DNA of 62,278 nucleotides from an uncultured Flavobacteriales bacterium. Its GTDB lineage: Bacteria; Bacteroidota; Bacteroidia; Flavobacteriales; Crocinitomicaceae. Numbering within the stretch: position 1 is the first letter of the stretch; each line of letters starts with the position of its first letter. The notes under the pieces were generated by a model. The model did no database searches. It saw nothing but the letters and a program-made list of their open reading frames with translations, and had not been told where the DNA came from. Shown in pieces: positions 52,265-60,319 of the stretch. The DNA lies in assembly GCA_946479285.1 (NCBI GenBank), contig CAMLFH010000028.1, positions 1 to 62,278 on the forward strand, in the 5' to 3' direction. The position numbers and the translations under genes are program-made.

Positions 52265-53299
52265 ATGAAAAAAATAGTCTTGTTTTCAATCCTGGTTTCC
52301 GTTTGTACGGTAAATGGATTTTCACAAAAAGAGTCTAAAAAAGGAGCGCTTCAGTCCTTTCACGGGCGGGCAATTGTTTCCTACAATGTAGAAAATTTGT
52401 TTGATACCATTGACAATAAAGAGGTGATTGATGAAGAGTTCCTCCCGGATGGAAAACTGAAATGGAATTCGGAACGATATAAAGTCAAACTGGATCATTT
52501 GGTAGAAGCAATCACCATGAATCTGCCTGAAAATCCGGTAATAATTGGGTTGATAGAAATTGAGAATAAGGGAGTTTTGGTCGATTTGAAGAAAACCGGC
52601 CGGCTGGCAAAAACAAACTACGAGATTGCTCACAAAGATTCTCCGGATGCCCGTGGAATTGACTGCGGATTGCTCTACGATAAAAGTGCGTTCAAGCTGC
52701 TCAAAATGGAAAATCTGAAGGTTTCTATTGATTCCATCCCGGATTTTAAAACCCGCGACATTTTATACGTGAAAGGGCAGTTGCAGGGCGGAAAGATCAT
52801 TCATTTGTTCGTCAATCACTGGCCTTCGCGCAGAGGTGGTGAAGGTGAATCCGAAATCCGCAGAATCCAGGCAGCAGCCGTTGCACGCGCAAAAGTGGAC
52901 GAGATCCTGAAAGCAGATCCGAAAGCAAATATCTTACTGATGGGCGATTTCAACGATCACCCGGATAATATTTCCATTCAAGATGTGTTGAAAGCAAAAG
53001 CGGTTTCGGATAAAAATGCAGACCTGGTAGATTTGTTCGAAGACGATCACAAGGCTGGGAAAGGAACACACAACTACAAAGGAAATTGGGGAGTTCTGGA
53101 CCATTTTATTGTTTCATCAGCGCTTTTTAACGGAAGTAACGGAATCCAGCTTTCTCCGAATGACGGAAAAATAGTTTACGAAGAAAAATTGCTTTTCACT
53201 CAGAAGGATGGCAGCAAAAAACCTGCAACAACTTACGGAGGAACAAACTATTACGGCGGTTATTCCGATCATTTGCCGATCCAATTGATATTAAAATAA
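52265..53299 (+). CDS. Secreted endonuclease/exonuclease/phosphatase family protein
   Basis: 344 residues with signal peptide MKKIVLFSILVSVCTVNGFSQ. The fold is shown by IVSYNVENLFDT (first metal/Asn site), VIIGLIEIENKG (catalytic Glu), FVNHWPSRRGG, ILLMGDFNDHP (Asp/Asn pair) and GGYSDHLPIQL (final Asp-His). It could cleave DNA, RNA or a phosphoester outside the cytoplasm; substrate unknown. Second gene after the M42 peptidase; closed by the terminator 53324-53349. Confidence 0.9.
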   Translation: MKKIVLFSILVSVCTVNGFSQKESKKGALQSFHGRAIVSYNVENLFDTIDNKEVIDEEFLPDGKLKWNSERYKVKLDHLVEAITMNLPENPVIIGLIEIENKGVLVDLKKTGRLAKTNYEIAHKDSPDARGIDCGLLYDKSAFKLLKMENLKVSIDSIPDFKTRDILYVKGQLQGGKIIHLFVNHWPSRRGGEGESEIRRIQAAAVARAKVDEILKADPKANILLMGDFNDHPDNISIQDVLKAKAVSDKNADLVDLFEDDHKAGKGTHNYKGNWGVLDHFIVSSALFNGSNGIQLSPNDGKIVYEEKLLFTQKDGSKKPATTYGGTNYYGGYSDHLPIQLILK

Positions 53300-53323
53300 A
53301 GACTTAATTAAGTTAGAAATATA

Positions 53324-53349
53324 AGCGAGACCGGTAGGCTCGCTTTTTT
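53324..53349 (+). terminator. Rho-independent terminator after 52265-53299
   Basis: Stem AGCGAG / CTCGCT with a 9-base loop and a run of six T (53344-53349); 25 bases past the stop. Confidence 0.9.
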
Positions 53350-53350
53350 A

Positions 53351-53430
53351 TTTGCGCATTCGTGGTAAAAGAAAAAGCTGTGCTGAAGGCGCAGATTTGG
53401 GTCATACTTCAATGCTATCTGTGGTAAAAT
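53351..53430 (+). repeat. MITE-like element, partial copy C
   Basis: Begins TTTGCGCATTCGTGGTAAAA, near-identical to one end of copies A and B, then continues with blocks GAAAA, GCTGT and GATTTGGGT in the same order as copy B. Only one end is present. No coding content. Confidence 0.65.
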
Positions 53431-53490
53431 GATCCCTGATTCTCGTAAATAACTTAAAATTCGTATTTTCGAAGCTACATCAGCTAAAGC

Positions 53491-54231
53491 ATGAAAACAA
53501 TTTCCTTCACGACATCGCAATTTGTTACGATTGATTATGAGCTTGCGAGCCCCATATATCGGGCAGTTGCTGCTTTTTTGGATGTGATTTTTTTGCTTAT
53601 CTATTTGCTGATAGCCAGCTACCTTATTTCCGCAAATTTGCTCGATATGAATGCAAACAAGTGGTCACTTTTCAGCATTTTCCTCTTGCGTTTGCCCTGG
53701 ATGTTGTATTCTCCGGTTATTGAATGGTTAACCAATGGCCGCTCATTGGGGAAACTCATCATGGGAATCAGGGTGGTGAAAAGTAACGGAGAAACTGCCG
53801 GATTAAGAGAATATTTTACCCGCTGGATCTTTCGCGTGGTAGATATTTGGGTAGGAGGTTTCGGATTCCTGGCACTATTGGTTTCGGGAACTACCGAAAA
53901 AAGACAGCGCATCGGCGATATTATGGCCGACACGGTTGTTATTAAAGTGAAAGACACACAGGTATACAGCTTGAAAGACGTACTTTCTATTAAAAATTCA
54001 GACAATCATGTTCCAACATATCCGAATGTTATTCGTTTTTCAGACGAAGACATGTTATTGATTAAGAATACCATTCTGCGTGTTCAGCGCTATCCCAATC
54101 AGCCGAATAAAGACTTTGCTATCGAATTGGCAGATGAAACGGCTCGTTTGATCGGCTTGTCTGAAACACCACCGAAAAGAATGGAATTCCTGAAGACCGT
54201 ATTACAGGATTACGTGGTATTAACACGCTAA
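53491..54231 (+). CDS. RDD family membrane protein
   Basis: 246 residues. Membrane segments at about 25-48 (AAFLDVIFLLIYLLIASYL), 60-80 and 120-140. The RDD pattern is seen in SPIYRAVAAFLDV (conserved Arg and Asp) and NGRSLGKLIMGIRVV. The C-terminal 75 residues are a soluble tail specific to this protein. RDD proteins are proposed ion or small-molecule transporters; the substrate is not known. It is 13 bases upstream of rsmI. A near-consensus -7 box TATTTTCG is at 53464-53471. Confidence 0.88.
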   Translation: MKTISFTTSQFVTIDYELASPIYRAVAAFLDVIFLLIYLLIASYLISANLLDMNANKWSLFSIFLLRLPWMLYSPVIEWLTNGRSLGKLIMGIRVVKSNGETAGLREYFTRWIFRVVDIWVGGFGFLALLVSGTTEKRQRIGDIMADTVVIKVKDTQVYSLKDVLSIKNSDNHVPTYPNVIRFSDEDMLLIKNTILRVQRYPNQPNKDFAIELADETARLIGLSETPPKRMEFLKTVLQDYVVLTR

Positions 54232-54244
54232 ATGAATTAAAAAA

Positions 54245-54919
54245 ATGGGTGTGTTATTTGTTGTTCCAACGCCGGTTGGAAATCTGGAAGATATTACGTT
54301 AAGAGCTATTCGCTTATTGAAAGAGGCAGAAATCATTTATTCCGAAGATACCCGGGTAACCAAGAAATTATTGTCACATCTGGAAATTACCGGGAAACAG
54401 ATCATTCCTTTTCATGCGCACAACGAACACAAGCAGTTGGAGCGTTCCGTTCAAACAGTCCGTGAGAATCAATGCACAGTTTTGGTTTCCGATGCGGGAA
54501 CTCCTGCTATTTCTGATCCCGGATTTTTGTTAGTGAGAGCTTGTGTGGAAGCCGGATTAGAGGTAACTTGTTTACCCGGGCCAACAGCATTTGTCCCGGC
54601 ATTGGTGGCAAGCGGTTTTCCCTGCGACCGTTTCCTATACGAAGGGTTTTTGCCCCATAAGAAAGGCCGTCAAACGAAATGGCTTTCTATCTTGGAAGAA
54701 GAACGAACAGTTGTTTTTTACGAATCCCCGCACCGCATTATTAAGGCATTGGAGGAATGTGTTTCCATTCTGGGTGCAGACAGACAAGTTTGTGTAGCAC
54801 GCGAGATCAGTAAGTTTTTTGAAGAGTTCAAACGCGGAACCGCTCTGGAAGTGTTGGATTATTACAAAGCCCACCCGCCAAAAGGAGAGATCGTATTACT
54901 TATAAAAGGAAACGGATAA
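54245..54919 (+). CDS. rsmI: 16S rRNA 2'-O-ribose C1402 methyltransferase
   Basis: 224 residues. RsmI methylates the ribose of C1402 in 16S rRNA using SAM. Signatures: FVVPTPVGNLEDITLRAI, SEDTRVTKKLL, HAHNEHKQ, LVSDAGTPAISDPGFLLV and CLPGPTAFVPALVASGFP, all of the tetrapyrrole-methylase fold. Slightly short but complete. Second gene after the RDD protein. Confidence 0.96.
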   Translation: MGVLFVVPTPVGNLEDITLRAIRLLKEAEIIYSEDTRVTKKLLSHLEITGKQIIPFHAHNEHKQLERSVQTVRENQCTVLVSDAGTPAISDPGFLLVRACVEAGLEVTCLPGPTAFVPALVASGFPCDRFLYEGFLPHKKGRQTKWLSILEEERTVVFYESPHRIIKALEECVSILGADRQVCVAREISKFFEEFKRGTALEVLDYYKAHPPKGEIVLLIKGNG

Positions 54920-54938
54920 GCTTTTTCAAACTTATCCG
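54913..54938 (+). terminator. Possible terminator overlapping the rsmI stop
   Basis: Stem CGGATAAG / CTTATCCG with a 10-base loop, beginning inside the last codons of rsmI and followed by a weak T-rich tract. It could serve either convergent gene. Confidence 0.5.
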
Positions 54939-54982
54939 CTTTATATAAACTAAAGACTTATCCAGTCTTGTGTCTTAAAACG

Positions 54983-55804
54983 CTATTGTGTAATAAACCC
55001 GAACTGGGCCCCGGAAGAAGTATCTTCTCCGTCAAAGGTCATCACCGGAATCGCTAATTCATTCTCTGCTAAACTTTGAACTAAATTCGTGGAGAACAAA
55101 GAGAAGTTATCCTGGTAATGCGTTGCTGCCAACAAATCTGCTTTTACCTCGCGGCAATATTCGATCAAATTTTTCTCAAATCCGGTTGAATCCAGTAAAT
55201 GAATCGTTGCATCTAATCCCTGCTCCACTAAATAACCATTTGCTACACGCAGGTTTACCTCAATTTTCTGCATCAATCCTTCGTCAGAATAGCGCTGGCC
55301 AACCAGGTAAAGCTTCGAATTAAATACTTGTGCCACTCGCGAAGCATAACGAACAACCTGTACGCTCTCTTTCGCCAAATCCACCGTCATTACAATCGAT
55401 TTGATTTTGTGGAACGATGTATCTTCCTGCGTCAGTACAATCGGGACATTGCTATTGGAAATAACCGATAATGCCGGGCTCCCGAAAATCTTTTGCCACA
55501 TAGATGTGCTGTGTGTTCCCATGATAATTAGCTGCACACCAATGGAATCTGCAATGATCCCAATGTCTCTCAACACTTTTCCGATCACCACCCGTATCGA
55601 TATTTTTACTTCCGCGTTTTGATGTTTAGCAGCAAGATCACGCAATTGTTTTTCTGCAGCTATGCGTTCTTTTGTGTGCGAAATGATGTGCAATAAAACA
55701 ATCTCACCTTTATTGTATTTGGCTGCGTCCAATGCAAAAACCAAAGCGTTTTCGGTTACGGGAGTAAAATCAATCGGAACTAAGTAGTGGAATGTAGCCG
55801 CCAT
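54983..55804 (-). CDS. Universal stress protein, two tandem domains
   Basis: 273 residues from ATG 55804 (MAATFHYLVPIDFTPVTENA), the canonical USP start; the frame extends upstream into unrelated sequence. Domain 1 (1-145) ends IIMGTHSTSMWQKIFGSPAL, an ATP-binding glycine pattern, and domain 2 (about 150-273) has IVMTVDLAKESVQ but a degenerate nucleotide site (LLAATHYQDN). Role in stress tolerance is inferred from the family. The -7 box at 55810-55817 lies only five bases before the ATG. Confidence 0.9.
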   Translation of the reverse strand: MAATFHYLVPIDFTPVTENALVFALDAAKYNKGEIVLLHIISHTKERIAAEKQLRDLAAKHQNAEVKISIRVVIGKVLRDIGIIADSIGVQLIIMGTHSTSMWQKIFGSPALSVISNSNVPIVLTQEDTSFHKIKSIVMTVDLAKESVQVVRYASRVAQVFNSKLYLVGQRYSDEGLMQKIEVNLRVANGYLVEQGLDATIHLLDSTGFEKNLIEYCREVKADLLAATHYQDNFSLFSTNLVQSLAENELAIPVMTFDGEDTSSGAQFGFITQ

Positions 55805-55809
55805 AATAT

Positions 55810-55817
55810 CAAATTTA
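55810..55817 (-). promoter_or_regulatory. Candidate -7 box (TAAATTTG) for USP gene
   Basis: Exact TAnnTTTG on the minus strand, five bases before the ATG at 55804, suggesting a leaderless transcript. Confidence 0.5.
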
Positions 55818-55887
55818 AGTTTGATTAAAAGTAGCATTTTTTCGGCATACCGGTTCATCGTGAAACAAGCCGACTAACTTTTTAGCT

Positions 55888-55895
55888 TAAATTTG
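55888..55895 (+). promoter_or_regulatory. Candidate -7 box (TAAATTTG) for VAT1-like gene
   Basis: Exact TAnnTTTG, three bases before the ATG at 55899, suggesting a leaderless transcript; the mirror image of the box for the divergent USP gene. Confidence 0.5.
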
Positions 55896-55898
55896 CAT

Positions 55899-56930
55899 AT
55901 GAAACAAACGCAAGCATTTCATTTGGTAAAGAAAGGAAGCGCTGAACAAGCCTTCGAATTGAGAAACCTTTCTCTACCCGAATTAAAATCAGATCAGGTC
56001 CTGATTGATGTGGAAGCATTTGGTTTGAATTATGCCGATGTCATGGCGCGTTTGGGACATTACCGGGAAGCTCCGCCGATGCCTTGTGTGATCGGTTACG
56101 AAGTAGTCGGGATCATTTCCGAAGTAGGAGAGAGTGCTGATAAAACGCTAATCGGTAAGCGGGTTGTTGGCTTTTGCCGATTTGGCGGTTACTCCAAACA
56201 GGTAATAACGCAAAATTATGCTGTTTCAGTCATTGACGATATGGATTCAGGAGTTGCCTTGTCGTTGGCTACGCAATTTGTGACAGCTTATTACATGGTG
56301 AACAGGTCAGCGAATGTGCAGGCCGGAGAGCGCGTCCTCATTCATGCTGCAGCTGGAGGTGTCGGAACAGCTTTGATCCAGCTTTGTAAATTAAAAGGAG
56401 CTCATGTTATTGCCAAGGTCAGTTCCAAAGAAAAAGAAGCATTAGCTCTTAAACTGGGTGCCGATGAAGTGGTGAATTACAAAGAAACCGCTTACGAGGA
56501 ACAAATTACAAAGTCCTTAGGATCAGAAACCTTAGATGTGAGTTTCAACCCGGTGGCCGGTGCAACATTTAAAAAAGACTGGCAACTTTTGGGTGCAGGA
56601 GGAAGGATGGTGTTATTTGGTGGTTCTGAATTATCAAATGGTAAGTGGGGAATTCTCTCAACACTTAATTTTGTTAGAAAGATGGGTTTTGTTGTACCAA
56701 TTGCATTAATGATGCGTTCTAAATCCATTATAGGAATAAACATGTTGAAGGTAGCTGACTTCAAACCGAATGTACTCGCTCAATGTCTCAATGACGTGGT
56801 ACTTTTGGTAAAACAAGGGCAGATTCATCCGGTTGTAGGTGGTGTCTACAAAGAAGGAGAATTAAAAATGGCCCATCGTTTGTTGGAAGAAGGCAAAACT
56901 GTTGGAAAATTAATAATTGAGTGGGGATGA
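55899..56930 (+). CDS. VAT1-like medium-chain dehydrogenase/reductase (quinone oxidoreductase type)
   Basis: 343 residues from ATG 55899 (a TTG six bases earlier is in frame but less likely). N-terminal GroES-like domain with GLNYADVMARLGHY and CVIGYEVVGIISEVG; NAD(P)-binding domain with VLIHAAAGGVGTALIQL; and SFNPVAGATFKKDWQLLG. Zinc ligands are absent, and the C-terminal part (VLFGGSELSNGKWGILS, SIIGINML) resembles the VAT-1 branch. It likely reduces quinones or enones with NADPH. Overlaps the NlpE-like gene by four bases. Confidence 0.88.
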   Translation: MKQTQAFHLVKKGSAEQAFELRNLSLPELKSDQVLIDVEAFGLNYADVMARLGHYREAPPMPCVIGYEVVGIISEVGESADKTLIGKRVVGFCRFGGYSKQVITQNYAVSVIDDMDSGVALSLATQFVTAYYMVNRSANVQAGERVLIHAAAGGVGTALIQLCKLKGAHVIAKVSSKEKEALALKLGADEVVNYKETAYEEQITKSLGSETLDVSFNPVAGATFKKDWQLLGAGGRMVLFGGSELSNGKWGILSTLNFVRKMGFVVPIALMMRSKSIIGINMLKVADFKPNVLAQCLNDVVLLVKQGQIHPVVGGVYKEGELKMAHRLLEEGKTVGKLIIEWG

Positions 56931-57421
56931 TAAACAGAATGAATAGTTTGTTGGTGATTGGAGGTTCATTGCTGGTATTGAGTGCTTGTATCGAGCATCG
57001 GGATGATGTAAATAAATCCAAAGAACCGGTTTCTGGAAATAAAGAGGAGGAAAGATACGTCAGGGATACCGATTACAAAACTTTCCGTATTTACGAAGGT
57101 GAAATTCCTTGTGAAGATTGTGATGGAATTCAGCAGCGCTTGGTTGTTAAAGGCGATACTGCAGGAATTTTCCGCCTCACGGAAACCTACAAAAATGCAA
57201 CCGATGACGGTGATGCAACCCTGGTTTGCAGCGGACAATGGAAAAAAGCAAAAGCAAATTCAAAAGAGATCCTGATTCTTTCGCAAGGGGGAATAAAAGA
57301 TTCTGTGAGAAGAATGGAATACGAATTCCGCCCGAAAGAGATCGTTCAATTGTCACTGGATGAAAACCGCTTCGTCAACACGAATCAATATCACCTGAAA
57401 ATGGTCAGAAAATCAAAGTAG
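56927..57421 (+). CDS. NlpE-like lipoprotein
   Basis: 164 residues from ATG 56927, which overlaps the stop of the preceding gene (ATGA). Lipoprotein signal LLVIGGSLLVLSACIEH with lipobox LSAC. The mature domain matches the NlpE N-terminal pattern: FRIYEGEIPCEDCDGIQQRL with a CxxC pair, and GIFRLTETYKNATDDG. In Escherichia coli NlpE is an envelope stress sensor linked to copper and surface contact; a similar role here is inference. Coupled to the VAT1-like gene. Confidence 0.85.
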   Translation: MINRMNSLLVIGGSLLVLSACIEHRDDVNKSKEPVSGNKEEERYVRDTDYKTFRIYEGEIPCEDCDGIQQRLVVKGDTAGIFRLTETYKNATDDGDATLVCSGQWKKAKANSKEILILSQGGIKDSVRRMEYEFRPKEIVQLSLDENRFVNTNQYHLKMVRKSK

Positions 57422-57442
57422 GGACGAGATGCATCTCGTCCC
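57421..57442. repeat. Perfect 22-base palindrome between convergent genes
   Basis: GGGACGAGATG / CATCTCGTCCC, a perfect self-complement, followed by TGCG. No T-tract, so weak as a terminator. Belongs to the GATGC...CCTGC hairpin family (also 37389-37410 and 40235-40256). Confidence 0.7.
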
Positions 57443-57462
57443 TGCGTAATATGATTCTTGAA

Positions 57463-59205
57463 TTATAATTTAATCCCCAACTCCTTCAATTGCGCTTCAT
57501 CAATCACAGATGGTGCGTCGATCATCACATCTCTTCCGCTGTTGTTCTTAGGGAAAGCAATGTAATCACGAATCGAATCAGATCCGCCCATCGTTGCAAC
57601 CAAACGGTCCAAACCAAAAGCCAATCCACCGTGTGGAGGAGCACCATATTCAAAGGCATTCAATAAGAATCCGAATTGCTCCTGAGCTTGTTCAGGTGTA
57701 AATCCTAATAACTCAAACATGCGTGATTGCAATGCTCTGTCGTGAATACGAATAGAACCTCCACCCAATTCAACACCGTTCATTGCTAAATCGTATGCAT
57801 TTGCGCGTACTTTACCCGGTTCTGAATCAATCAGGTTGAAATCTTCCGGTTTCGGGGAAGTGAACGGATGGTGCATCGCATGATAACGCTTATTATCTTC
57901 ATCCCACTCCAAAAGCGGGAAATCCAATACCCATAAAGGTTTGAATTCATCCGGATTGCGTAATCCCAATTCTGTCCCCATGCGTAAACGCAATTCATTC
58001 ATCTGTTTGCGCGTCTTGTCCAAATCACCGCTCAAAACAAAGATCAAATCACCTGCTTGTGCTCCCGCAGCTTCCGCCCAGGATTTCAATGCAGCCTCGT
58101 CGTAGAATTTGTCGACCGAACTTTTAAAGGTTCCGTCAGTGTTACATTTTACGTAAACCAATCCAAGAGCACCAATTTGCGGGCGTTTTACCCAATCAGT
58201 GATCTCGTCTAATTGCTTGCGCGTATATTCACTTGCTCCCGGAACCGCGATTCCGATGACAGCTTCTGCATGGTCAAATACCTGGAAGTTCTTTCCTGCT
58301 GAAAGAGCTTTCAAGTCGGTAAATTTCATATCGAAACGAATGTCCGGTTTATCAGAACCGTAAGTTGCCAGTGCTTCGGCGTATGTCATTCTTGGGAAAT
58401 CTGCTTCGAAAGTAACTCCACGCACTGTTTGGAACAGATGTTTGATTAATCCTTCAAACATGTTCAGAATGTCTTCCTGCTCCACAAATGCCATTTCACA
58501 GTCGATCTGTGTAAACTCCGGCTGACGGTCCGCGCGCAGATCTTCATCGCGGAAACATTTTACAATCTGGTAGTAGCGGTCAAAACCGGAAACCATCAAC
58601 AATTGCTTGAATGTTTGCGGAGATTGCGGCAAAGCATAAAATTCGCCCTGGTTCATTCTGCTTGGAACCACAAAATCACGTGCTCCTTCCGGAGTGGATT
58701 TGATCAGATATGGAGTTTCCACATCGAGAAATCCTTTTGAATCCAAATATTTTCGGGTTTCCAATGCCACGTGATTTCTCAGACGCAGTTTTTGCTGCAC
58801 CGGATTTCTTCTCAAATCCAGGTAACGGTATTGAGCGCGTAATTCTTCACCACCGTCCGTATCATCTTCAATAGTGAACGGAGGAGTTTTAGCAGCGTTC
58901 AGCAAGTTTAGTTCTGAAACCCTGATCTCGATATCTCCGGTTGGCAAATTGGCATTTTTACTGCTTCTTTCAATAACAGTTCCTTTTACCTGTATCACAA
59001 ATTCACGACCTAATTTTCTGGCCTGCAGACACAACTCACTATTTTCTTCCAGGTTGAAAGCCAATTGGGTAATGCCGTAACGGTCACGCAAATCCACAAA
59101 GGTCATTCCTCCAAGGTCTCTGGATTTCTGAACCCAGCCTGCCAATGTTACTTCCTGTCCGATGTGTGCGGTGCGTAATTCACCGTTTGTGTGTGATCTG
59201 TACAT
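57463..59205 (-). CDS. aspS: Aspartyl-tRNA synthetase
   Basis: 580 residues, bacterial class IIb form. N-terminal anticodon OB-fold ([20 protein letters not shown]); class II core with [20 protein letters not shown] and [19 protein letters not shown]; a GAD insertion (about 290-415: [37 protein letters not shown]); motif 3 in [16 protein letters not shown]. It charges tRNA-Asp, and the bacterial form may be discriminating or not depending on Asn enzymes elsewhere. Convergent with the NlpE-like gene. Confidence 0.98.
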   Translation of the reverse strand: MYRSHTNGELRTAHIGQEVTLAGWVQKSRDLGGMTFVDLRDRYGITQLAFNLEENSELCLQARKLGREFVIQVKGTVIERSSKNANLPTGDIEIRVSELNLLNAAKTPPFTIEDDTDGGEELRAQYRYLDLRRNPVQQKLRLRNHVALETRKYLDSKGFLDVETPYLIKSTPEGARDFVVPSRMNQGEFYALPQSPQTFKQLLMVSGFDRYYQIVKCFRDEDLRADRQPEFTQIDCEMAFVEQEDILNMFEGLIKHLFQTVRGVTFEADFPRMTYAEALATYGSDKPDIRFDMKFTDLKALSAGKNFQVFDHAEAVIGIAVPGASEYTRKQLDEITDWVKRPQIGALGLVYVKCNTDGTFKSSVDKFYDEAALKSWAEAAGAQAGDLIFVLSGDLDKTRKQMNELRLRMGTELGLRNPDEFKPLWVLDFPLLEWDEDNKRYHAMHHPFTSPKPEDFNLIDSEPGKVRANAYDLAMNGVELGGGSIRIHDRALQSRMFELLGFTPEQAQEQFGFLLNAFEYGAPPHGGLAFGLDRLVATMGGSDSIRDYIAFPKNNSGRDVMIDAPSVIDEAQLKELGIKL

Positions 59206-59224
59206 GTACTTGAAAATTGATTTG

Positions 59225-59232
59225 CAAAATTA
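59225..59232 (-). promoter_or_regulatory. Candidate -7 box (TAATTTTG) for aspS
   Basis: Exact TAnnTTTG on the minus strand, 19 bases before the ATG at 59205. Confidence 0.5.
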
Positions 59233-59421
59233 ACGATTGTAAGAGAGCTTTAAAACGTCTCAGCCAATTATTTTTTACACCATGTAAATAACTCATAATG
59301 AATTAATTATAAAATAATTTGATTTTTTTTAAGAATAGCTGTAACAAAATCAGAGTTGAAAAGGTCATATGTTCGAAAAGCCCAAGTACTTAGCTTTACA
59401 GAAAGACTAAAAATTAGAGAT

Positions 59422-60204
59422 ATGAAAACTGGATTATTTATCACATTTATATTCTTCTTATTCGGTTACGCAAACTCGCAGGAAGAAGAAGCAGATACAA
59501 CACGTATCAAATTGAAAGAAAAATTGATTTTGATCATTAAGAATAATGACACAATTGATGCTGCACCGGATGAAAAAGAATTAAAACACTTTGAGGCGCA
59601 TTGGGCAGGAATCGAATTCGGACCGACCATGTTATTGAACGGTTCTATGAAAAGCAGTTTCCCGAACGACAAACACTGGGAAAATGATCCAGGAAAGTCG
59701 TTCAGCTGGAACTTAAATTTCGCGGAATACAAATTCAAGATCTACAAGAACTATATCGGACTTACAACAGGTTTGGGTCTTAACTGGACACAAATCGGCC
59801 TGAAGAACAATATCCTGAATGATTCCGATTCCCTGTGGGTGTTTAAAGATACCATTAACGACTACAAAAAAAACAAGTTACGTGCAGTTTATCTGACAGT
59901 TCCATTGATGCTTGAATTCTGCACAAACGCAAAGTCCGACAGAGGATTTTACCTGGCCGCCGGTGTAATCGGAGGGGTGAGATTGGGTTCAAGCACCAAA
60001 CAGGTGATCGAAGAAGATAAAACGAAGATTCGTACAAAAACAAAAGGAGTTTACGGTTTAAATGCTTTCAAGTTGGACGCAGCTGTAAAACTTGGATATA
60101 AAGACATCGGAATATTTGCAAATTACAGCCTGCTGCCTCTTTTCGATACCGACAAAACAGTCGGAGTTTACCCGCTAACATTTGGTTTAACAGTCAATTT
60201 TTAG
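59422..60204 (+). CDS. Outer-membrane beta-barrel protein
   Basis: 260 residues from ATG 59422 (MKTGLFITFIFFLFGYANSQ), a signal peptide; an upstream TTG start would add a basic stretch before it. After a charged linker (about 20-60), alternating strands (WAGIEFGPTMLLNG, YIGLTTGLGLNWTQIGL, AVYLTVPLMLEF, GFYLAAGVIGGVRLGS) and a final FGLTVNF with terminal Phe mark an outer-membrane barrel of the PorT/OmpW-like size class. Ligand unknown. A near-consensus -7 box TAGCTTTA lies at 59391-59398. Confidence 0.85.
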   Translation: MKTGLFITFIFFLFGYANSQEEEADTTRIKLKEKLILIIKNNDTIDAAPDEKELKHFEAHWAGIEFGPTMLLNGSMKSSFPNDKHWENDPGKSFSWNLNFAEYKFKIYKNYIGLTTGLGLNWTQIGLKNNILNDSDSLWVFKDTINDYKKNKLRAVYLTVPLMLEFCTNAKSDRGFYLAAGVIGGVRLGSSTKQVIEEDKTKIRTKTKGVYGLNAFKLDAAVKLGYKDIGIFANYSLLPLFDTDKTVGVYPLTFGLTVNF

Positions 60205-60236
60205 TGATTTCACATCATAAGTAACAAAGCGAAGAG

Positions 60237-60263
60237 AAGGAGGTTTATTTTAGCCTCCTTTTT
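60237..60263 (+). terminator. Rho-independent terminator after 59422-60204
   Basis: Stem AAGGAGG / CCTCCTT with a 10-base loop and T-rich downstream sequence; 33 bases past the stop. Confidence 0.85.
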
Positions 60264-60299
60264 CTTTTTCCGGTGAAATCAGTTTCAGACCTTTTTTGC

Positions 60300-60307
60300 T
60301 AACTTTG
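60300..60307 (+). promoter_or_regulatory. Candidate -7 box (TAACTTTG) for LytS-like gene
   Basis: Exact TAnnTTTG, 12 bases before the ATG at 60320. Confidence 0.5.
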
Positions 60308-60319
60308 AACAAGAACTTT

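Noticed and set aside
54983..55858. 18-residue upstream extension of the universal stress protein
   Set aside because: The extension has no USP similarity and would place the -7 box inside the coding region.
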